Positions 56,213-62,000 of a stretch of DNA of 62,000 bases are shown in pieces. The stretch comes from Phoronis australis. Lineage: Eukaryota > Phoronida > Phoronidae. The notes beneath the pieces were generated by a model that worked only from the letters and a program-made list of their open reading frames with translations, ran no database searches and was not told the DNA's origin. The translations under genes were made by a program, and so were the position numbers. The stretch spans positions 1-62,000 of the forward strand of contig NMRA01000359.1 of NCBI GenBank assembly GCA_002633005.1, written 5' to 3'. Positions within the stretch are counted from its first letter, which is position 1. Every line of letters begins with the position of its first letter.

Positions 56213-57989
56213 TGAGTGAACTTGTCGATGTGAGAAGCTTTAAATTTTCAGCAAATCATGATATTGAGCTGGGTAGAAAAATCATCTACTACTGTGCTAA
56301 CTACTTGAAGACTGGGTGCGGGGCCGTTCCAAAGAAATTTTCCTCTGTTTTTCTCCTCTGGCGTTGTCTTGGCAACTTACCAATGTAACGAAGTGGTGCA
56401 ATTTGCTCCGGTAAAACTGTCGTTTACACTGTCACTTGCACCGGAACAGTTTGCCCTAGGAACAAACTGTTGAGGCCTGTCCCCATTTCCTGAAGTTCGA
56501 ACATTTCTGGCTCATTAGGGACCTTGCTTAGGGCACATGATTTTGTCGGTAAAATTTCGGCTGGTCTTACAATCGAATAGGCGGATGACCCGCTGTTGCA
56601 CCTCCCTCTTTTGCTAATCTTGCAAGGCATCAACCTTATGTAGATTTTCTGACACCAGGGAAGTAGTTACTGAGCTATCATGCTTGTGTGCACTCAAGCC
56701 ATTTTTATGTTGGACATGAAGGGATCACAAATTATACATAATTATGCATTAAAATAAATGAAAGCTAGCCGGCATAAATCCGATGAGTACCCGTTCGAAG
56801 AACCGTCACGAACTTATGGCGTTTCCCACGGACCTCAGTGTTGCCGGTATGTGATAAGAGGCCCATTTAGGGATACAGGTTAGTTTGCCGCTGAATGTCG
56901 CCACTTTGCTTTTACAGAAAATTTGCTCAACTATTACTGTGTCAGCGTACACAGCACACAAAGTTTTCCAGGATCTGTACTGCCTTTTTCGTCGTTAGGC
57001 CTGAACATGTCTTTTTTAAAGAAATATCTTTATAAATATGAGTACTCTTTTAAAATCCAAATCCACTCTAATGTCAAAATTTGGGAATTCGCATGTTCGC
57101 GTCCTATTTAATATTTAATCAGAATTTATACATTTTTCCTCATCTTCAAAATTCTTGCCAAAACAACTCGTTGAAATCGTAATCTTTCCATGTTTTACAA
57201 ATCCCTGTGACCGTCATTTTTCACACAAATAATATTTGAACGGGTCATTTTATGACAAATAGCCTACCGACCCACAACAAATGGTTTTACAACGGTTTTA
57301 GTTCTTACCGGGTATAATTATTACCAGGAAAAAAGTTTACCAAAATCTGACCACCGGAAATGGGTTAAAAGTGGACCATTTCCAAGATGGCCGCCACGTC
57401 ATTTAGAAATCACTATACATGTATAACAGATATAATGTCTTCAATAGTTGTGACAGATATATTCTAGTCTATGGTTTTACGTGGTGAGCAACTCACTGGT
57501 GTGGGTAAAATTCAGATATGATCAGTATTTGATATGAAATTCAAGGAAGTGGCTAAAATTCAAGAAGTTCAACGAAAAATCACTGATTTCTCCATTATTT
57601 TTTATCTTTTCTCCTATAACGAAAGTATCATTGGATGAGACTGATGTCTGATTGAATGGTCTTAAAACATTTAGATGTGACTGAATTGTGACTGAATTAT
57701 TTTAAAATATGATCACTGCATTTATATTTAAGCGGTCAAATATTTAATCCAAAGCACTGGCTTGACATAAGAGCCACAAAAATGGTCTGGTGTGTATTTG
57801 TTTGCTTCTGCTTTTATTTAAAAACCCACACAAAGAAACTAGAAACCCAGGGCAAAATGCCAAAATCAGTGATCGAGCCATTTAACAAACACTAATGAGA
57901 GCGCTAAAAAGCGCAGGCGGCTTGACTCATGGCAGTAAGATGACAGAGGAGCAGCGAGCATTGGGGACAATGTCGACCCCATAACGTCA
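56213..57989. other. Stretch with no recognisable gene
   Basis: AT-rich intergenic DNA. The minus frame at 56424-56633 and plus frame at 56923-57111 have no homology that I can see. Confidence 0.5.
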
Positions 57990-59075
57990 ATTTTAAAGTG
58001 AACATCGCTTTGCAGCACTTCAATGACCTCACGCACGCTACAAGCAAACAACACAAAGAAGTAAATGGTGCCAGAAATGAAAGAGATGCATGCGACCCTG
58101 CGAAGATAAACACAAGGACGACCGAATTTTCACCCTTCTTAGATAATGCGCTACGCAATGTCACCAATGGTGTAGTCGCTAGTGAAGACGTCAACATGCA
58201 TGAATAATATGAATCTGTCGAGAACAAAATCAATAAGAGAATGGCCGGGAAATCTTTCTTTCTGTTTTAACAGGAAAGAGAAAGCTCTGGAAAATCTGCT
58301 ATCAAGATTGGTACTAACAGAACCATCGACCCTAGCTTGCTCTTGCAGCGATTCCTGGTGGTATCCCGGTCGAGTGACTTGTTTCTTGAGGAAATGATAA
58401 GTTTTAAGCTCATTGCATACCCACCGTCCCTCTTTGAGAACAACCTGATCTTGAGGAAGGCTGACAAACCTCAACTGGCTCAAGCCATCAAAAACCACTG
58501 TTCCAAAGCTCATGCAAGTGAAGGAGCACCAGACTCCACACCTTCAGTACATCTCCAGACTGAAAGGTTTGTGCTTGATGTGGAATCTTTGCAGCACAAG
58601 TTCAAATGGAAGAAGGAGTTTACAAGAGACAAATTTCCGGAACATATGCTGACTTCACAGCAAAGCACTATGAGGCAGCCACTGCTGTCCTTGATGGCTA
58701 TGATGCAGGTTCTTCTTAGCAGAGACGGAGACAGACCAGAAGCTATCCGACTGTAAACTTCAACGGAGAAATCAAATTTGATGGTAAGAGACATGAATTC
58801 CGGTAACAAGCAACTACTGATCGCCGTAATAAGTGACCGGCTTCAGAAAGTGGGACGCACAGTCGTTCAGGCAGAAGGGGGGGGGGCTGATGTGGACATT
58901 GCAAAAAATAGCACTTAATAGTACAATTATGAATTCCTGCACAGTAATCGGCGACGACAGTGACCCGTTGATGCCTTTGCTCCATTACTACATGAATGAT
59001 GAGGGAAACTACAGTAGTAACTATTTTCAGATGGGACGATCAGTCAAAAACCAATATGGTCGCAATGTTTGGTAA
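57990..59075 (+). pseudogene. Degenerate copy of a multi-copy PIN-like invertebrate protein family (N-terminal half)
   Basis: Blocks in the order of the family are spread over several frames. 57998-58260 gives ALQHFNDLTHATSKQHKEVN, then NALRNVTNGVVASEDVNMHE, a stop, and NKINKRMAGKSF. 58290-58480 gives DPSLLLQRFLVVSRSSDLF and then FKLIAYPPSLFENNLILRKA. 58555-58620 gives RFVLDVESLQHKFKWKK. After a frameshift near 58640 comes YADFTAKHYEAATAVLDGYD. Then, after stops, GNKQLLIAVISDRLQKVGRT, ADVDIAK (58886-58906) and SCTVIGDDSDPLMPLLHYY (58936-58992). The acidic clusters LDGYD, ADVD and GDDSD are spaced like those of PIN/FEN-type nucleases, where such residues bind metal; this is inference. Stops and frameshifts make it non-functional. 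Confidence 0.65.
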
Positions 59076-59745
59076 GGAGAGAACCAAGAAGGTTGCTGCT
59101 GTTAAAGGAGAATGCCACCCGATTTAATCAGTCTTTTTTGCCGTCTTAATCGGTCTATATCCGCATCGCCTGGCGCATACGGTCGACCTTACCTTGCCAA
59201 GAGGTGTCGCGTTAACCTGTGAGGAAGGTGAGAAATGACGCTAACGACGTCAGTGGTTTATGTGCAGAGTGAATGCCGCTATGTTGCGGTGCATCGTTCC
59301 CGCTTGTCCGAACTAAGCAGCTGCGAGGAAACCGGGTATATCGTTTTTTTACTTCCTCGGGAGTCCGAAATGCTTAGGAAGTGGCTCATGGTAGTGAAGA
59401 ATGAAATGTACGCTGTAAATACAGTAGCAAGTATGAGGCCGTGAAACATCTCCGTGTCTGTGGCCTGCAGACGTCGACAGTGCCTGACGAATGCCGGCTT
59501 ACCAAATAACTCCATACGTTCCGTTGTTTGAGCTTGTTCACGGCGCCTCTCTAGTATTTCTTCACTTTCTAGACTGGGGCTGGAGACTCATACCCATCAT
59601 GGCCATCCATCAAACACTCTCCTGAAGATGATACACTACAACCACACCGCAGTTTGTAGTATTCCCCGTTGCAGCTGGAGAAATAATGGGCTTCCGCATG
59701 TACATCTGCATATGGATTGTGTCAAGCGACATGTTGTGGCAATCA
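59076..59745. other. Stretch with no recognisable gene
   Basis: It may include decayed continuation of the pseudogene just upstream (a frame at 59235-59444), but no block could be matched with confidence. Confidence 0.4.
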
Positions 59746-59944
59746 AGAGGAGGCAGTGGGGCCTTTTGTAGGTTCGACTCCCAGTGGGTCACACTGCTAA
59801 TCCTTTGAGCTAGGTTTTTTGAACCTCTGCTAGGTTTTAATTAGATATTAATAAAGCTTAAAACTGGTTCTAGGTTATCAGTGCAATGGGCCCACATGCG
59901 CGGCCTGCGCACACCTGACCGCCTGCAATTATTTTTTTTTAAAT
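59746..59944 (+). repeat. tRNA-derived SINE, copy 2
   Basis: It starts GAGGAGGCAGTGGGG, then has a B box (GGTTCGACTCC, 59771-59781), CAGTGGGTCACACTGCTAA, a longer AT-rich middle, AATGGGCCCACATGCGCGG and CCGCCTGCAATT with a T-rich end. Compared with copy 1 it lacks about 35 bases around the A box, so it is 5'-defective. Confidence 0.65.
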
Positions 59945-61771
59945 ATTGTGACAGTCCGCTAAATCAAGTCTCTGAGCAACTTAGCATGGCAGTATCTATG
60001 AGCAACAAGCTGAATTTCAGAGTTGTTCAAGCCTCTGCCTTATATGGTCTTTCGTACATGCGAAAAACTTGCTGATCGTGCAGCCATACAGCAAATGTTT
60101 CAAGTGACAAAATTTAGGAAATGGTTTAGGCTAGCTACCTGTCATCATCATAAATGAGCGTCAATAAAAAAGTTCTGAGGATTCATCACGTTACACATCG
60201 CGTAGGCATAAAGTTCTAAACCCATGTTCACCAGTATTCAAAAGGAAATGAGAAACACGGAAACTTCTGTAAGTCAGTAGTCAAAAACCAACCAGTTCAT
60301 CTCCGACACAAGTAAAAACATTAGTTTATGATGTCAAACAGCAAAAACAGATTTATTCATAGCCACTAATCGCTTTTTACCGGACCGTAAATCACTCAGT
60401 AGGTGCACAGGTAACTCTAAATGAACACAGTACAGTGTAATCTACAAGCTATTGTTCATCAACAGCAACGTGTGCTCTTCAGTCATCCTCTAAAAACGAA
60501 GTGTGTTTTACAAACCAATCGCATGAAAACCGCTGTAAGTTTTACCATAATTCTCAATCTAACACCTTCCAGTGCAATAATGTTAATTAAAAGACTAAAT
60601 ATCACAGGGAAATAAAAAATAAAAGCGAACCCCTATAAGGACAATAAGGAACATCTCATCCTTTCAGATGAAGACAATTCCACTACCCAGTTTGTAACCT
60701 ATGATAAAAGACTGACCAAGCACACCAAACAAATTAATACGGGTCACCATTTAACAAACATGATATTGCATTACTTACCTAACATAGACACCAATACTTC
60801 AACCATTTAGTAATCAAGTATCAGAAGGTCAGACATCCATCCCAACTGCCACACATAAATGGCTTAAAACCTAACCACCGGTATTAGGTGTTCAGTTGTT
60901 TAGTCATGCATCGTATCAATCAATGCGATAGATGACAATGCCGGCTAATTTGTGCGGCACACATTTGTAGCCATTTTCTTGTCTCACGGTCCATGGGACT
61001 TACATGAAATATACCACAAATTAGGAATGAAAGCCATTAAAAATAAAACTGACTTCGCACGATGATACTGCTTTCAGGATTGCAAGCATTGGTTTGATTA
61101 CAGTTGACTTTTCAGTAAGCTATGTTAGTTTCGCATTTTTGTCCTCTGTTCACACACACATGGAAATACTATTTGAGTGACCCCCACTTTTTTGAAGATT
61201 TATAGTTGGCAAAGACCAAATTACAAAATTCATGACTTAAAAAGTTCATTGAAAAATTGGAACGCCCTTAAAATGGTGCCATTAATAACCTACAGATTAG
61301 TCATTTGGACGTTTTAAAGCGTTTTTTTTTCCTAACACCAGTTGCTACAAAGTCAATGCCCTTGACTGGGTAAAACAGAACAGGCTGGATTGGACATCAA
61401 GACAGTGATGAGGATTGAGCTGAGGCAGTACATGTACGTGTATAGAAATGAACATAATTCTTGGGTGAAAATGTAACCTAAACAATTATGCGTCATGTAA
61501 TATTTTACTTGCTGGCAACTGGTGTTCAGTCATTATTATGCTGATAGATAAGTTTAAGTCAAGAAATGTTTTGCAGGTTTAAGTTATTGATTATAATACA
61601 ACCTATACAACCTTGGTACACATTCTCTGGCTGTCAGCGAATTCCAAACGCTGTAGCTCATTAGTTTGTAGTCAAGATTGTGTGTAAAACATTGTAATTA
61701 ATCCCAATTAACTCTTTCTCAGCACTTGAGAATACCATTCATTCTTTACTAGGCAAAATGTGGCACGCAAC
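59945..61771. other. Stretch with no recognisable gene
   Basis: AT-rich, with short frames only (such as 60421-60615) that lack homology and splice context. Confidence 0.5.
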
Positions 61772-61905
61772 ATGGGCGGCGCTGCACTGAAGTGGGGAGC
61801 TATAGCCCCCCAACCCCCTGTACTCCACCGCCCGTAGACCATGGACGGTGCAGCACTGAAAAAAGTGGGGCTATAGCCCCTAGCCCCCTATGGTGCGCCG
61901 CCCAT
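61772..61905. repeat. Short element with GC-rich inverted ends and internal duplication
   Basis: The left end ATGGGCGGCGC and the right end GCGCCGCCCAT are perfect inverted repeats of 11 bp. Inside, GCACTGAAGTGGGGAGCTAT and GCACTGAAAAAAGTGGGGCT begin two related units, each with GCTATAGCCCC. It looks like a MITE with an internal duplication. Confidence 0.55.
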
Positions 61906-62000
61906 CCCCAACCGATAACACATGCTGCTGACGCAACCCTTGAAAACACACTCCTGACTGCCAAGTGTCACCATCCTTGATGATGCCGTGGACTGAGTGA

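Noticed and set aside
58151-58809. Minus-strand frames opposite the second PIN-like pseudogene
   Set aside because: They are antisense shadows; the recognisable family blocks are on the plus strand.

Overview
This is eukaryotic (animal) nuclear DNA. It is AT-rich and gene-sparse, genes are split into many short exons with GT..AG introns, and worn-down transposable elements are common. The best taxonomic clue is a myosin essential light chain whose first EF-hand loop and C-terminus closely resemble molluscan (scallop-type) light chains, so I infer a lophotrochozoan such as a mollusc, brachiopod, phoronid or annelid relative. The exact phylum is not determined.

Four protein-coding genes are well supported. 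(1) An intronless RBMX2/Ist3-like RNA-binding protein lies on the minus strand (10372-10965). (2) A split gene for a seven-transmembrane receptor of the cAMP-receptor-like/GPR157 class lies on the plus strand; ten exons were traced from 13285 to 24748, and the first exon and the TM2-TM3 exon were not found. (3) An intronless TSSK-like protein kinase lies on the minus strand (27146-28441); its DFG motif reads GFG, which suggests a pseudokinase or altered metal binding. (4) A myosin essential light chain gene lies on the plus strand (34497-55654). Its first coding exon is only the ATG, and it has two alternative last coding exons of identical length (50018-50067 and 55605-55654), giving two 160-residue proteins that differ only near the C-terminus.

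The rest is intergenic or intronic and full of relics. From 0 to 5.2 kb there are a possible exon at the window edge, a pseudogene of a multi-copy PIN-like family, a reverse-transcriptase relic and a Penelope-like relic with a GIY-YIG remnant. Around 12 kb there is an 0.8-kb element with nested perfect inverted repeats. From 13 to 25 kb the receptor introns hold a tRNA-derived SINE, a gene-family relic and a degenerate tandem array. From 29 to 33 kb there are a small gene-family relic and a Jockey/CR1-like LINE relic, followed by a 42-base gap. The light-chain introns (34-56 kb) carry several MITE-like families, a 235-bp tandem duplication and a large head-to-head inverted pair of 20-bp repeat arrays. 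From 58 to 60 kb there are a second PIN-like family pseudogene and a second SINE copy. The window ends near a short element with GC-rich inverted ends.

The four genes have unrelated jobs (splicing, signalling, phosphorylation-type signalling, muscle contraction), and I see no operon-like cooperation. I found no prokaryotic-type system, CRISPR array, rRNA or true tRNA. The points most worth a second look are the alternative light-chain ends, the GFG kinase, the receptor gene with its unlocated exon, and the inverted 20-bp arrays.
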